The notes under the pieces: generated by a model
What the model was told of the DNA's origin: nothing
Databases searched by the model: none
What the model saw: only the letters and a program-made list of their open reading frames with translations
Made by a program: the position numbers and the translations under genes
Assembly: GCF_024396695.1 (NCBI RefSeq)
Contig: NZ_CP094359.1
Coordinates: forward strand, 2,201,501-2,265,500
Length of the DNA stretch: 64,000 nucleotides
From: Acidithiobacillus sp. YTS05
GTDB taxonomy: Bacteria > Pseudomonadota > Gammaproteobacteria > Acidithiobacillales > Acidithiobacillaceae
Direction: 5' to 3'
Part shown: positions 51,466-62,244 of the stretch, in pieces
Numbering within the stretch: position 1 is the stretch's first letter
Layout of the letters: each line of letters starts with the position of its first letter

Positions 51466-51494
51466 TTGACGGAGGGAAGCTTTCTCCATATTAT
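51466..51494 (+). promoter_or_regulatory. Sigma-70-type promoter for rplU-rpmA
   Basis: TTGACG (51466-51471) and TATTAT (51489-51494) with a 17-bp spacer, near consensus, as expected for a ribosomal-protein gene. The start would be about 51501. Confidence 0.75.
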
Positions 51495-51505
51495 TCTGAC
51501 CCTTT

Positions 51506-51522
51506 CCGGCGCCTCTCGCCGG
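51506..51522 (+). promoter_or_regulatory. Leader hairpin upstream of rplU
   Basis: CCGGCG and CGCCGG form a perfect 6-bp stem with loop CCTCT, placed near the 5' end of the predicted rplU mRNA, before the GGAGG site. It may stabilise the message or be a small autoregulatory element; there is no T-run. Confidence 0.45.
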
Positions 51523-51545
51523 CAGTCCCATTTGTGGAGGTTCTG

Positions 51546-51857
51546 ATGTACGCGGTAGTCGAGAATGGCGGTAAGCAGTATCGAGTGGCAGTGGGTGACA
51601 AGCTGCGCTTGGAGAAGATGGAAGCCGAAGCTGGTAGCGAGCTGGTTCTCGACCGTGTACTGCTGCTCGGCGAAGGCGAAGAAGTGCAGGTGGGACAGCC
51701 GCTCGTCGCGGGTGCCAGTGTCAAAGTTACGGTGCTGAGCCAGGGGCGCGCCGACAAGATCCACATTTTCAAGATGCGTCGCCGTAAGCATTTCCGGAAG
51801 CGGCAGGGCCATCGTCAGTACTACACCGAAGTCCGCATCACCAGCATCGACGCGTAA
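51546..51857 (+). CDS. rplU: Large ribosomal subunit protein bL21
   Basis: 103-residue 23S rRNA-binding protein. The family start [20 protein letters not shown] fixes the ATG at 51546, preceded by GGAGG. The basic core [23 protein letters not shown] is the conserved C-terminal signature. It forms an operon with rpmA, 17 bases downstream. Confidence 0.97.
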   Translation: MYAVVENGGKQYRVAVGDKLRLEKMEAEAGSELVLDRVLLLGEGEEVQVGQPLVAGASVKVTVLSQGRADKIHIFKMRRRKHFRKRQGHRQYYTEVRITSIDA

Positions 51858-51874
51858 ATCCAGGAGCAACGAAT

Positions 51875-52132
51875 ATGGCACACAAGAAAGCAGGCGGTTC
51901 TTCGCGTAACGGACGCGACTCCGAGTCCAAGCGTCTGGGCGTCAAGCGCTACGGTGGGCAGGCGGTCATCGCCGGCAACATCATCATCCGCCAGCGGGGT
52001 ACGCAGTATCATCCCGGCGCCAACGTCGGCATTGGCAAGGACCATACCCTCTTTGCTCTGAGCGATGGTGTGGTACAGTTTGAGCGCAAGGGTCCGCGTC
52101 AGGTACGCACCGTCAGCGTCATCAACGGCTAA
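51875..52132 (+). CDS. rpmA: Large ribosomal subunit protein bL27
   Basis: 85 residues. The N terminus [20 protein letters not shown] reaches the peptidyl-transferase centre in the ribosome; the protein starts directly with this sequence, so the cleaved-leader form seen in Bacillota is absent. The body [23 protein letters not shown] is canonical. A terminator-like hairpin follows before obgE. Confidence 0.97.
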   Translation: MAHKKAGGSSRNGRDSESKRLGVKRYGGQAVIAGNIIIRQRGTQYHPGANVGIGKDHTLFALSDGVVQFERKGPRQVRTVSVING

Positions 52133-54432
<2,300 letters not shown>

Positions 54433-54439
54433 GGACGTT

Positions 54440-55396
54440 CTAGATGTGCCCTTCGGGGGCAAGTACACAGGAATGCGCGCTATCGCCGGTTTCCACCTGC
54501 AGGGTGGGATGATGGATCTGAAAGTGCTCTGCCAGCTCTTCGGCAAGCTCGTGCAAAAAATCGTCGCCGCGCGGCCCATCTGGCATTAACAGATGGGCTG
54601 TCAGGGCATTTTCACTGGTGCTCATGGCCCAGATGTGCAGATCGTGCACCTCCTGCACCCCGGGCTGGGCAAGGAGAAAATGCCGCACAGCAAGAGGATC
54701 GATCCCTCTGGGCACGGCATTGAGGGCAAGACCGACCGACTCCTGCAGCACGCCCCAGGTAAACCAGACAATAAAGGCACTGACCAGAATACTGGTGGCG
54801 GCATCAAGCCAGAGCCAGCCGGTGAACAGAATAGTAATGCCCGTGAATACGACCCCTAGCGACAGCGCGGCATCCCCCGCCATGTGCAGAAAGGCGGCGC
54901 GCAGATTGAGATCCTCTTTTTGCCCGGCGACGAAGAGGAGAGCCGTCGCGGTGTTGATGATCACACCGACGGCCGCCACGACGATGATATCCCAGGCGGC
55001 GACTGGCGCCGGGTGCATTAGGCGTAGGATGGCTTCCCAGACGATACCGCCGGTGACCAGGAGCAGAAACACCGAATTGCCCAAGGCCGACAGGATCGAG
55101 GCTCCGCGCAGGCCGTAGGTAAAGCGCAGGGAAGGAGAACGCTGCGCCAGCTTGCTTCCCCCCCAGGCCAGGAGCAGGCCAAAAACATCCGCAAAGTTGT
55201 GTCCGGCGTCTGCCAACAAGGCGAGGGAGTCTCCCAGAATGCCAAACGCAATCTCTACCAAAACGAAGGCAACGTTCAGAGCGATGCCGATGGCGAAGGC
55301 GCGACCAAAATTTGCTGGCGCATGGTGATGGTGGGCATGGTGACCATGCCCATGCGAATGGTGTTGGTGCTCCAAACCCTCTGCCGTGTGCTGCAT
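54440..55396 (-). CDS. Cation diffusion facilitator (CzcD-like Zn/Cd/Co exporter)
   Basis: 318 residues from the ATG at 55396, close behind GGAGGAG. A His-rich N-terminal tail (about 10-25, mostly HH/HG) binds metal. Six membrane helices follow, with the transport-site residues in HNFAD (66-70, helix 2) and HMAGD (171-175, helix 5). The cytosolic C-terminal domain (about 235-318) is the CDF dimerisation fold. Heavy-metal export fits an organism from metal-rich acidic settings, but the family is widespread. It is convergent with proB with seven bases between. Confidence 0.92.
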   Translation of the reverse strand: MQHTAEGLEHQHHSHGHGHHAHHHHAPANFGRAFAIGIALNVAFVLVEIAFGILGDSLALLADAGHNFADVFGLLLAWGGSKLAQRSPSLRFTYGLRGASILSALGNSVFLLLVTGGIVWEAILRLMHPAPVAAWDIIVVAAVGVIINTATALLFVAGQKEDLNLRAAFLHMAGDAALSLGVVFTGITILFTGWLWLDAATSILVSAFIVWFTWGVLQESVGLALNAVPRGIDPLAVRHFLLAQPGVQEVHDLHIWAMSTSENALTAHLLMPDGPRGDDFLHELAEELAEHFQIHHPTLQVETGDSAHSCVLAPEGHI

Positions 55397-55508
55397 TTCT
55401 CCTCCCCGAGATGGTATGTGTCGTAGTGTACGCATCGCTGCAGACGCTTGCACTCTCGGCGCAGAGCTGCGTTAATATTGGCAGAGCGTCTGCGCACGGA
55501 GTCAAATC

Positions 55509-56387
55509 ATGAAGCGCGTCTTTTTGTTTCTGGCAACCAATCTTGCCATCCTGCTGATCCTCAGCATTTCCTGGACCATTCTCTCGCATCTCTTTGGCTT
55601 TGATCAGGCCAGAGCGGGAGTCCACCTGCCGACCCTGCTGATCTTTTCCTTGGTTTTTGGCTTTGGCGGTGCATTCATTTCCCTGCTGATGTCGAAGTGG
55701 ATGGCCAAGCGCAGCGTCGGTGCCGAAGTCATCCAGCAGCCACGTAACCCCACCGAACAATGGCTGGTGCAGACCGTGCAGCGCCACGCGACTGCCGCCG
55801 GCATTGGCATGCCCGAAGTCGCGATCTATCCCTCGCCCGAGATCAACGCCTTTGCCACCGGTGCCAGTCGGAATCACGCCCTGGTTGCCGTCAGTACTGG
55901 CCTATTGCAGCAGATGAATGCCGATGAGGCAGAGGCCGTGCTCGGACATGAAATTGGGCACATCGCCAACGGCGACATGGTCACCCTTACCTTGATTCAG
56001 GGCGTGGTCAATACCTTCGTCATCTTCTTCGCCCGCATCATTGGCAATCTGGTAGACCGCGTGGTGTTTCGCAATGAAGAGGGCAATGGCATCGCCTACT
56101 GGATTACCACCATCGTCGCCGAAATGGTCCTTGGCGTGCTGGCCAGCATCATTGTCTTGTGGTTTTCCCGCCAGCGGGAATTTCGCGCCGATGCCGCCGG
56201 TGCCCGCTTTGCCGGGCGCAACAAGATGATCGCCGCCCTGGAACGCCTGCGCGCGTCCCACGAAGAAAGCCATCTACCCAAGGCCATGACGGCCTTCGGC
56301 ATTCTCGGACATGGCGGCCTTTCGCGCCTGTTCATGAGTCATCCGCCCCTGGAGGAGCGTATTGCGGCCCTGCGCCAGCAGCGCTAG
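55509..56387 (+). CDS. htpX: Membrane zinc metalloprotease HtpX
   Basis: Inner-membrane protease that, with FtsH, degrades damaged membrane proteins. 292 residues. Two N-terminal membrane helices (about 5-25 and 42-62), the zinc motif HEIGH (147-151), two further hydrophobic segments (about 158-178 and 193-215), and a downstream ligand Glu in [16 protein letters not shown]. Length matches E. coli (293). It is divergent from the CDF gene and convergent with fur. Confidence 0.95.
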   Translation: MKRVFLFLATNLAILLILSISWTILSHLFGFDQARAGVHLPTLLIFSLVFGFGGAFISLLMSKWMAKRSVGAEVIQQPRNPTEQWLVQTVQRHATAAGIGMPEVAIYPSPEINAFATGASRNHALVAVSTGLLQQMNADEAEAVLGHEIGHIANGDMVTLTLIQGVVNTFVIFFARIIGNLVDRVVFRNEEGNGIAYWITTIVAEMVLGVLASIIVLWFSRQREFRADAAGARFAGRNKMIAALERLRASHEESHLPKAMTAFGILGHGGLSRLFMSHPPLEERIAALRQQR

Positions 56388-56415
56388 AAACGAGCCGTTA
56401 TCAGAAGCAGGGGGT

Positions 56416-56859
56416 TCAGCTACCCTGCCCTTCCAGGGAGCAGACGCCCTTCTCTTGCATTCCTTTGCAGGTGCCGTAGAGAGAAAGGCTGTGGTCGGTG
56501 ATGTGGAAGCCACGCTCGGCAGCGATCTGCAGCTGCCGGTTTTCCAGGGTTTGATCAAAAAACTCGAGGACTTTGCCACAGGCGGTACAGACCATGTGGT
56601 CGTGATGACCACTTTCATTGAGTTCAAAGACCGCGCGATCGCCTTCAAAATGGTGGCGACGCACCAGACCCGCCATCTCGAACTGGGTCATGACGCGGTA
56701 GACGGTGGCCAGGCCCACCTCTTCTCCGGCATCGAGCAGCTGCCGGTAGACCTCCTCCGCTGTCAGATGGCGCGTATCGCTGGCCTCGAGAATCTGCAGG
56801 ATCCGCAGGCGCGGCAGGGTGGCCTTCAGACCAGCCCGTTTCAGTTCTTCACTATTCAT
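56416..56859 (-). CDS. fur: Ferric uptake regulator Fur
   Basis: Iron-dependent repressor, 147 residues starting MNSEELKRAGLKATLPRLRIL at 56859 (GGAACGG upstream). A winged helix (about 1-80, with TAEEVYRQL and GLATVYRVMTQFEMAGLV), a dimerisation domain with the metal-site His cluster GHHDH (84-88) and Cys-91/Cys-94 in CTAC. Near the end are two more cysteines (about 131 and 140). It is divergent from bamE, the common fur-smpA arrangement of proteobacteria. I did not find a clear Fur box in the gap. Confidence 0.94.
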   Translation of the reverse strand: MNSEELKRAGLKATLPRLRILQILEASDTRHLTAEEVYRQLLDAGEEVGLATVYRVMTQFEMAGLVRRHHFEGDRAVFELNESGHHDHMVCTACGKVLEFFDQTLENRQLQIAAERGFHITDHSLSLYGTCKGMQEKGVCSLEGQGS

Positions 56860-56926
56860 CCGTTCCAATGGCAAGTAGCGCGTTCTTTTAGTAGCATAGT
56901 GGCACCGTACGCCTAAGACAAGGATC

Positions 56927-57262
56927 ATGCGCACATTCTCTTTTCTCGCGAGCACCCTCCTTCTCTGCACCACCCTGAGCGCCTGCAGTATTTATCGCGT
57001 CAATGTGCAGCAAGGTAACGTCGTCAGTCAGAAAGAACTGGCGCAAATCCACAAAGGCATGGACAAGGCCGAGGTCAGCGCGGTGTTGGGCGCGCCTTTA
57101 CTACAGGATCCCTGGAGCTCCGATGAATGGGTCTACAGCTACAGTGACAAGCCTGCTTACGGCAGTACCACAGTGCGCAACGTCATCCTGCATTTCAGTC
57201 GGGACGGCAGCTTGCAAAGTATCAGCGGCGACGTAAAGGCACTCGCCGGCGAAAAGGGCTGA
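56927..57262 (+). CDS. bamE: Outer-membrane assembly lipoprotein BamE (SmpA/OmlA)
   Basis: Small subunit of the BAM complex that inserts beta-barrel proteins. 111 residues; lipobox LSAC (about 17-20), then the family core NVVSQKELAQIHKGMDKAEVSAVLGAPLLQDPWSSDEWVYSY, a SmpA/OmlA alpha-beta domain. AAGGA precedes the ATG. It is divergent from fur and convergent with a ratA-like gene, part of the fur/bamE/ratA/smpB neighbourhood also seen in other proteobacteria. Confidence 0.94.
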   Translation: MRTFSFLASTLLLCTTLSACSIYRVNVQQGNVVSQKELAQIHKGMDKAEVSAVLGAPLLQDPWSSDEWVYSYSDKPAYGSTTVRNVILHFSRDGSLQSISGDVKALAGEKG

Positions 57263-57270
57263 CAAAGCGC

Positions 57271-57726
57271 TCAGCCTGGTTTTTTTGCCAGACGCGGGCT
57301 GCCATATACCTGCCGTGCCCGCTGTCCAAAGCGCTGCACCATGGTTTCGGCGGCCTGTTTGAAGATTGGCTCCAGGAATGCGCCGATGAGACGGCTGGCG
57401 AATTCAAAGCGCATGTCCAGGGTCACGCGTGTGCCACCCTCCACTGGCTCGAGTTGCCAGAGCCCTTCCAAAAAACGAAAGGGACCGTCGACCAGTCGCA
57501 CCTCGGCCAGCTTGGGACGCTGGTAGCGGTTGCGCGTGGAAAAGGCTTTACCGAAAGAATTGTGGGCGATGCGGATCTCGGCCACCACTTCATCGCCACG
57601 ATCCTGCAGGATACGGGTGGCGCCACACCAGGGCAGGAATTGCGGATAACTGCGAATATCTTCGACCAGGGCAAAAATCTCTTCGGCGCTGTAGGGCAAC
57701 ACCGCCGACTTGCGGATATGGTGCAT
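57271..57726 (-). CDS. ratA: RatA/Coq10-family START-like protein
   Basis: 151 residues from the ATG at 57726 with GAGGAG five bases upstream. The sequence (KSAVLPYSAEEIFALVEDIRSYPQFLPWC, then VAEIRIAHNSFGKAFSTRN and VDGPFRFLEGLWQLEP) is the Coq10/polyketide-cyclase START fold. E. coli RatA was described as a translation-inhibiting toxin, whereas the eukaryotic relative Coq10 binds ubiquinone; the second role is at least as likely. No ratB follows here; a cardiolipin-synthase-type gene precedes it by 13 bases. Confidence 0.88.
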   Translation of the reverse strand: MHHIRKSAVLPYSAEEIFALVEDIRSYPQFLPWCGATRILQDRGDEVVAEIRIAHNSFGKAFSTRNRYQRPKLAEVRLVDGPFRFLEGLWQLEPVEGGTRVTLDMRFEFASRLIGAFLEPIFKQAAETMVQRFGQRARQVYGSPRLAKKPG

Positions 57727-57739
57727 CAAGCTCCTCGAC

Positions 57740-58882
57740 TCAGTAGCGGCGCGAGCCCAGCGCCCGCGCCTGAATGCGACGATCGACCTGGGCCAGCAAC
57801 CATTCCAGCGGACGTCGCCACCAGGACCGGCGTTGCCAGTGCTCCGCCGAAATTTCCCGAGAGCGGGCAAACTCGCGCAGAAACAGGGTACGCAGCGAGG
57901 CCAGGGGAAGCAGACCTTTTACTTCGAGATTGAGCTCGCGGTTGAACCAAAGGCTCAGAAAATCGAGATTGGCCGAACCGACCGCTCCCCACTGACCATC
58001 CACCAGAATGTACTTGGCGTGCAGAAAGCTTTCCTGATATTCATACACCCGCACGCGATGTCGCAACAGTTTTTGATAATACGCCTGAATGCCGAGGCGC
58101 AAAAGAGGATGATCGGTCACCCGGCCCGCCAGCAGCACGCGCACATCCACGCCACGACGCACGGCGCCATACAGGGCTGAGAGAACGATGGGATCGGGGT
58201 TGAAGTAGGGAGTAGCGATCCACAGACTCTCCCGCGCCGAGCGGAAGGCGGCGAGATAGCGCCGGCGGATCGTAAAGCGATCCGGTGGCGAACCCGCCAG
58301 CAAGCGTACTATAGCGTCTGCATGACGGTCTGGGGCTTCGCTGGGAGCGGCGCGCAACTCCTTGTGCGATAGTGGACGGTTTTTCAGAAACAGGCGACGG
58401 ACCAGAGGCACGATCGGCCCGCGACAGGCAAAAAGCACATCGCGGTAGGGAAGCTGCCCCGGATCGCCGCGTAGCCAGGCATCGGCAAGGGCAAAACCGC
58501 CCACCGCCAACCATTGTTGGTCGATGAGCACAATGCGACGGTGACTGCGGCGCAGGCTCTTTTCCCAACCGCGCCAGCCGAGGCGGTGATACCATTCGAA
58601 AGTGCCACCGGCGGCACGCAATTTCTGAATCCAGCGCTCGGGAAATCCGCGACTACCCACCGCATCGAGACGCAGATGCACGAGCACACCATCGCGCGCC
58701 TTCGCGCAGAGGATGTCAAAAACTTCTTCCGGCCAATTGCCCGCCTGGAAGATATAGTTCTCGAAGAGAATTTCCTGTTCCGCAGAGCGCAGCTTTTCCA
58801 CCAGATGGCGCGCAATGACTGGCATCTCCGTCAGCAGGGTCCAGTCCTCCGCCGGCAGCCAGGCCGGGTTACGCCGCGTCAT
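57740..58882 (-). CDS. Phospholipase D family protein, cardiolipin synthase B-like
   Basis: 380 residues from the ATG at 58882, after AGGGGAGAG. Two PLD half-sites are present: HRRIVLID (114-121) and HAKYILVDG (288-296, followed by GSANLD). The second is a standard HxKxxxxD; in the first the Lys is replaced by Arg. Overall length and order (ILFENYIFQAG, RRSHRR, PYFNPD, LSLWFNRELN) resemble E. coli ClsB, which makes cardiolipin at the inner membrane. No membrane helices are obvious. The Arg variant may lower or change activity. Confidence 0.85.
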   Translation of the reverse strand: MTRRNPAWLPAEDWTLLTEMPVIARHLVEKLRSAEQEILFENYIFQAGNWPEEVFDILCAKARDGVLVHLRLDAVGSRGFPERWIQKLRAAGGTFEWYHRLGWRGWEKSLRRSHRRIVLIDQQWLAVGGFALADAWLRGDPGQLPYRDVLFACRGPIVPLVRRLFLKNRPLSHKELRAAPSEAPDRHADAIVRLLAGSPPDRFTIRRRYLAAFRSARESLWIATPYFNPDPIVLSALYGAVRRGVDVRVLLAGRVTDHPLLRLGIQAYYQKLLRHRVRVYEYQESFLHAKYILVDGQWGAVGSANLDFLSLWFNRELNLEVKGLLPLASLRTLFLREFARSREISAEHWQRRSWWRRPLEWLLAQVDRRIQARALGSRRY

Positions 58883-59036
58883 CTCTCCCCTCCCCAATGT
58901 TCGGCATTGCTCAAACCTTCGCCGGGTCTTCCCGCTGGCAGTCTAACCCCAGGCACCCCGCAGGGGCTATGGCGCCTTGTGCGCTGCGCCGCGCTTTGCG
59001 CTAAGATCGCCCCTCTGATCCAGAGCTTGGGATGTC

Positions 59037-59501
59037 ATGAGCAGCAGCACCATTGCCCTCAATCGTGAGGCGAGACATGAGTACTTTATCGAGGAGCGCT
59101 TCGAGGCCGGCATCGCCCTCGAAGGGTGGGAAGTAAAGTCCCTGCGCGCCGGACGCCTGCAGCTCAAGGACAGCTATGTGGTGATCAAAAACGGAGAGCT
59201 TTGGCTCCTGGGCGCGCATGTCAGCCCGCTACCCACTGCCAGCACCCACATCCAACCGGATCCGACCCGTACCCGCAAGTTGCTGATGCATCGTCTGGAA
59301 ATCAATCGCCTGATTGGTGCCGTCGAGCGCAAAGGCTTTACCATCGTCCCTCTGGCGATGTACTGGAAGCAGGGGCGCGCCAAGACCGAGATCGCCCTGG
59401 TCAAGGGCAAACAGGCACACGACAAGCGCGCCACTCTGAAAGAACGCGAATGGCAGCGGGACAAGGCGCGCATTCTGAAAGGTGGCGCACGCGATGGCTA
59501 A
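59037..59501 (+). CDS. smpB: SsrA-binding protein SmpB
   Basis: Delivers tmRNA to stalled ribosomes for rescue. 154 residues: the OB-fold body ([65 protein letters not shown]) and a basic C-terminal tail ([25 protein letters not shown]) that probes the mRNA channel. A TAAGAT at 59002-59007 could be a -10, though with a poor -35. No ssrA gene is in the window. The next gene overlaps its end by eight bases. Confidence 0.96.
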   Translation: MSSSTIALNREARHEYFIEERFEAGIALEGWEVKSLRAGRLQLKDSYVVIKNGELWLLGAHVSPLPTASTHIQPDPTRTRKLLMHRLEINRLIGAVERKGFTIVPLAMYWKQGRAKTEIALVKGKQAHDKRATLKEREWQRDKARILKGGARDG

Positions 59502-61149
59502 GACGCAGAAGAACGGCGAGCACCATCTTCTCCATGCCCTGCTGCTCTTCGTCTTTGCCTTCTGGCTTTTTGCTTTCCATACCGGCGACGCGAGTCTTTG
59601 GGACATCGACGAGCCGAACAACGCCCAGTGTCTGAAGGAGATGATCGCCCACAACAACTACGTGGTGCCTACCTTCAATGGCCAGTTGCGACCGGACAAG
59701 CCTGTTCTCAATTACTGGTTGATGGACCTGGGAGTACGTGCCCTGGGCATGAATAGTTGGGGGCTGCGCATCGGTTCGGTGCTCATGGGCGCACTCCTCG
59801 TACTGTATTTGACGCTGACCCTGCGGCGTCTGCTTGGAGCACGCGCGGCTCTGCTCACTGGCCTGTTTACCGCCACCGCACTGCACAGTCAGATCATCTT
59901 TCGCGCCGCCGTCCCCGACCCCCTGGTCATCCTCTTTACTACCGTCGCTTTGCTGGCCTATCTGCGCGGCTACCTCTACCCGGAGGAACGGCGCTGGCAG
60001 TATCTCCTGTCCTATGCCGCCATGGCCCTGGGCACCCTCACGGAGGGACCGATCTTTTTCCTGCTGCCCGGCCTGATCATTGTCGTCTTTCTGCTGCTGC
60101 GCCGCGATTTGCCGCATCTGTGGCGGCAGGGGCAGCTGCGCTGGGGCCTGCCGATCTTTTTGCTGCTCACCCTGCCCTGGTACATTGCCGTGGGAATCGA
60201 GACCCACTGGCGCTGGGATCTGCTCTTCATTGCCCAGCAAAATGTAGCCCGCTACACCGGCGCCATGCAGGGACATCAAGGGCCCATCGTCTATTATCTG
60301 TTCACGACCTTCCTCGGCCTGCTACCCTGGTCAGTGTTTTTTCCCCAGATGTTCGCCACCTTGTGGTTGCAGCGGAAAGAGTATTTCCGTTCGCGCCCAG
60401 ACCTGCTCTTCTTTGGGCTCTGGGCGGGGATCTGGATTGCTTTTTTCAGTCTGGGCGCGACCAAGTTGCCCAATTATGTCTGGGAGGCCTATCCGCCTCT
60501 ACTCGCCCTCCTCGCCTGGCGCATGGACCTTGCCTTGAGTGGTGTCCACGCCTTTTGCGGGCGTGGCATCATCGCCTCATTGCTCGGCCTGGCGGCAATC
60601 GGCGGCATCCTGCTCGGGCTGGGCGCCACGCTGGTACCGCAAAGCTTGCCACCGCTCGGCTCGGTCGCCTATCTGGGCTTGCCCTATCTACTTGCCGCCG
60701 TCGTCGGCCTGTATTTTGTCTATCGGCAGCAATTCCTGGGCGTGATCGGCAGCCTGGGGGTAGGAGCCGTTGCCCTGGCCTTCTCTATGATTCTGCTGCT
60801 CATGCCCGGCCTCGATCACCTAAAGCCCTCGGTGACCATGGGAGAGATGGTGCACAGCATAGAGGGACAGCGGCCCTATGCCATCGCCACCTGGCAGTGG
60901 TGGGAGCCGAGCTTCCTGTTTTACGCCGGCCGCGGAGCGATGACTGCAACACAGATCCAGCAGCCCAAACAACAAATTCCGGCGATTCTGGCAGCCAGCC
61001 ACGGACCTTTGTTTCTGGCCCTGCCGCAAAAAGATATCGTTGCACTGCGCCAGGAAATGACTGCTGGGGAGTCGGCAAAAATCCTCTATACTGGCTATGA
61101 GATGTACAGTCGTCAGAATATTTCTTTGGTGCGTATCGATGCGAAATAA
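59494..61149 (+). CDS. Glycosyltransferase family 39 (ArnT/PMT-like) membrane protein
   Basis: 551 residues from the ATG at 59494, which overlaps the smpB stop (AAAGGTGG about nine bases upstream). About 11-12 membrane helices. The first extramembrane loop has [19 protein letters not shown], the acidic motif that binds the polyprenyl-phosphate sugar in ArnT/PMT enzymes, followed by [10 protein letters not shown]. It probably transfers a sugar from undecaprenyl phosphate to lipid A, another lipid or protein in the periplasm; donor and acceptor cannot be read. The downstream DsbG-like gene overlaps it by 11 bases. Confidence 0.85.
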   Translation: MAKTQKNGEHHLLHALLLFVFAFWLFAFHTGDASLWDIDEPNNAQCLKEMIAHNNYVVPTFNGQLRPDKPVLNYWLMDLGVRALGMNSWGLRIGSVLMGALLVLYLTLTLRRLLGARAALLTGLFTATALHSQIIFRAAVPDPLVILFTTVALLAYLRGYLYPEERRWQYLLSYAAMALGTLTEGPIFFLLPGLIIVVFLLLRRDLPHLWRQGQLRWGLPIFLLLTLPWYIAVGIETHWRWDLLFIAQQNVARYTGAMQGHQGPIVYYLFTTFLGLLPWSVFFPQMFATLWLQRKEYFRSRPDLLFFGLWAGIWIAFFSLGATKLPNYVWEAYPPLLALLAWRMDLALSGVHAFCGRGIIASLLGLAAIGGILLGLGATLVPQSLPPLGSVAYLGLPYLLAAVVGLYFVYRQQFLGVIGSLGVGAVALAFSMILLLMPGLDHLKPSVTMGEMVHSIEGQRPYAIATWQWWEPSFLFYAGRGAMTATQIQQPKQQIPAILAASHGPLFLALPQKDIVALRQEMTAGESAKILYTGYEMYSRQNISLVRIDAK

Positions 61150-61762
61150 ATTCCTGCTTGCCTTCCTGCTGCTCCTCGGCAGCCTATTGCTTTTTCCCTT
61201 GCAGCCAGTACTGGCGCAAGACGCGGCGCCCCATGCAGCAGACCATGATCTGCAATTCTGGGATGCCCTCAGCCACTCCTATTACGTACAGGAGGGCTCA
61301 CGAGGATCATTGGTCTACTTGTTTCTGGAGCCTGATTGTCCGTACTGTCATGTGCTCTATAACTGGCTGCAAAACCCCGTCAGTTCGGGCAAGCTCCGCC
61401 TGCGCGTCGTCATTATCGGTTTCCCGAACTCCTCCTCCAGTATGGGCAAAGCCGCGGCGATTCTCGGCGCCAAAGACCCTGTACAGGCGTTGAAGGAAAA
61501 CGAGAAGGGCTTTGCTATCCACAATGGTGCGCCAGAGGGCGGCATTGCTCCTGCAAGCGCCGCCCTGATCCAGAAGCAGCTCGGCAAACTGCAGCGCAAC
61601 TTCAACTTCTTGGCGGGGAAGGAGTCCCTACTCGATCCCCAGAGCGTCCAGCAATCGGGGGTAAGCACGCCCATGCTGGTCTATCGCAGTGGCAAGCAGG
61701 TGCAGTACGTCCTCGGCCTTCCCGACCATCAGCAATGGCAGCAGATCATCGACGGACCTTGA
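61139..61762 (+). CDS. Periplasmic thioredoxin-fold protein, DsbC/DsbG-like
   Basis: 207 residues from the ATG at 61139. Signal peptide about 1-26 (ends PVLAQ). The active site is CPYC (67-70) in LFLEPDCPYCHVLYNWL, the DsbC/DsbG-type motif; the cis-Pro loop reads GVSTPMLVYRSG (about 184). The long N-terminal dimerisation domain of DsbC is missing: only about 30 residues lie between the signal and the fold, so it may be monomeric. It precedes and overlaps dsbB, suggesting a shared disulfide pathway. Confidence 0.88.
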   Translation: MRNKFLLAFLLLLGSLLLFPLQPVLAQDAAPHAADHDLQFWDALSHSYYVQEGSRGSLVYLFLEPDCPYCHVLYNWLQNPVSSGKLRLRVVIIGFPNSSSSMGKAAAILGAKDPVQALKENEKGFAIHNGAPEGGIAPASAALIQKQLGKLQRNFNFLAGKESLLDPQSVQQSGVSTPMLVYRSGKQVQYVLGLPDHQQWQQIIDGP

Positions 61763-62244
61763 GCCTGGCATTGGCCAGCTTGGCGCTACTGCTTGGTCTG
61801 GCTGCCCTGGGTACGGTGCTGTACCTGCAATTCGCGGGTGATATTCAGCCTTGCAGTCTCTGCATTTATCAGCGCGTGGCGGATCTGGCGATGCTCTTGG
61901 CGATCAGCATCGGCTTTTTTGCCGGGCGACGCTGGCTCTGGTCTTTGGCTGCTTTGGCGGCACTCGGCGGGGCGGTACTGGCAGGATGGCAGTGGCATCT
62001 GGCAAATAGCGCGACGCGCAAGGTTCATGCCTGTGCAGCCATTCAGTTACTACCGCAAGAAAACTTTGCGTCCGGGAGCTTTGCTGGAACGTTGGCTGGC
62101 GCTCTGGCCGGGCAAGGGTCCTGCGCGATTGCCGGGCAGCAGCGCTTCTGGAACCTGCCGATCACCCACTGGAGCGTTACCGTATTTCTGCTCTGTGCGC
62201 TGTGCCTGCTGCTGGCGATTTTCTTCAGCGCCCGGCGGCGCTGA
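61735..62244 (+). CDS. dsbB: Disulfide bond formation protein DsbB
   Basis: Inner-membrane quinone-linked oxidase that reoxidises DsbA. 169 residues, four membrane helices. The first Cys pair is CSLC (40-43, preceded by QP) and the second pair Cys-100 and Cys-130 in the second periplasmic loop; IYQRVADLAM after CSLC is a family signature. The start is uncertain: ATG 61735 overlaps the previous gene by 28 bases without a ribosome-binding site; TTG 61759 (TTGA overlap) would shorten it by eight residues. It converges with the next gene with a 20-base overlap. Confidence 0.93.
   Translation: MAADHRRTLSLALASLALLLGLAALGTVLYLQFAGDIQPCSLCIYQRVADLAMLLAISIGFFAGRRWLWSLAALAALGGAVLAGWQWHLANSATRKVHACAAIQLLPQENFASGSFAGTLAGALAGQGSCAIAGQQRFWNLPITHWSVTVFLLCALCLLLAIFFSARRR

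Larger units (their letters stand above)
51055..51545. other. Gene-poor stretch of about 490 bp with a gene remnant and the rplU promoter
   Basis: The only long stretch without an intact gene. It holds a fragment of an ABC-exporter C terminus (51257-51340), an 11-bp inverted repeat CTACTGAGTAG (51182-51192), a 12-bp palindrome CGATTCGAATCG (51358-51369) and, at its right end, the rplU promoter and leader hairpin. Longer frames across it are not protein-like. Confidence 0.7.

Noticed and set aside
51222..51881. 219-codon minus-strand frame covering rplU and its upstream region
   Set aside because: Mostly antisense to rplU. The only protein-like trace there is the ABC-exporter tail, which is in a different frame.
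59757..61100. 447-codon plus-strand frame inside the GT39 glycosyltransferase gene
   Set aside because: Arg/Pro/His-rich frame-shifted reading; the GT39 frame has the membrane-helix pattern and DEP motif.
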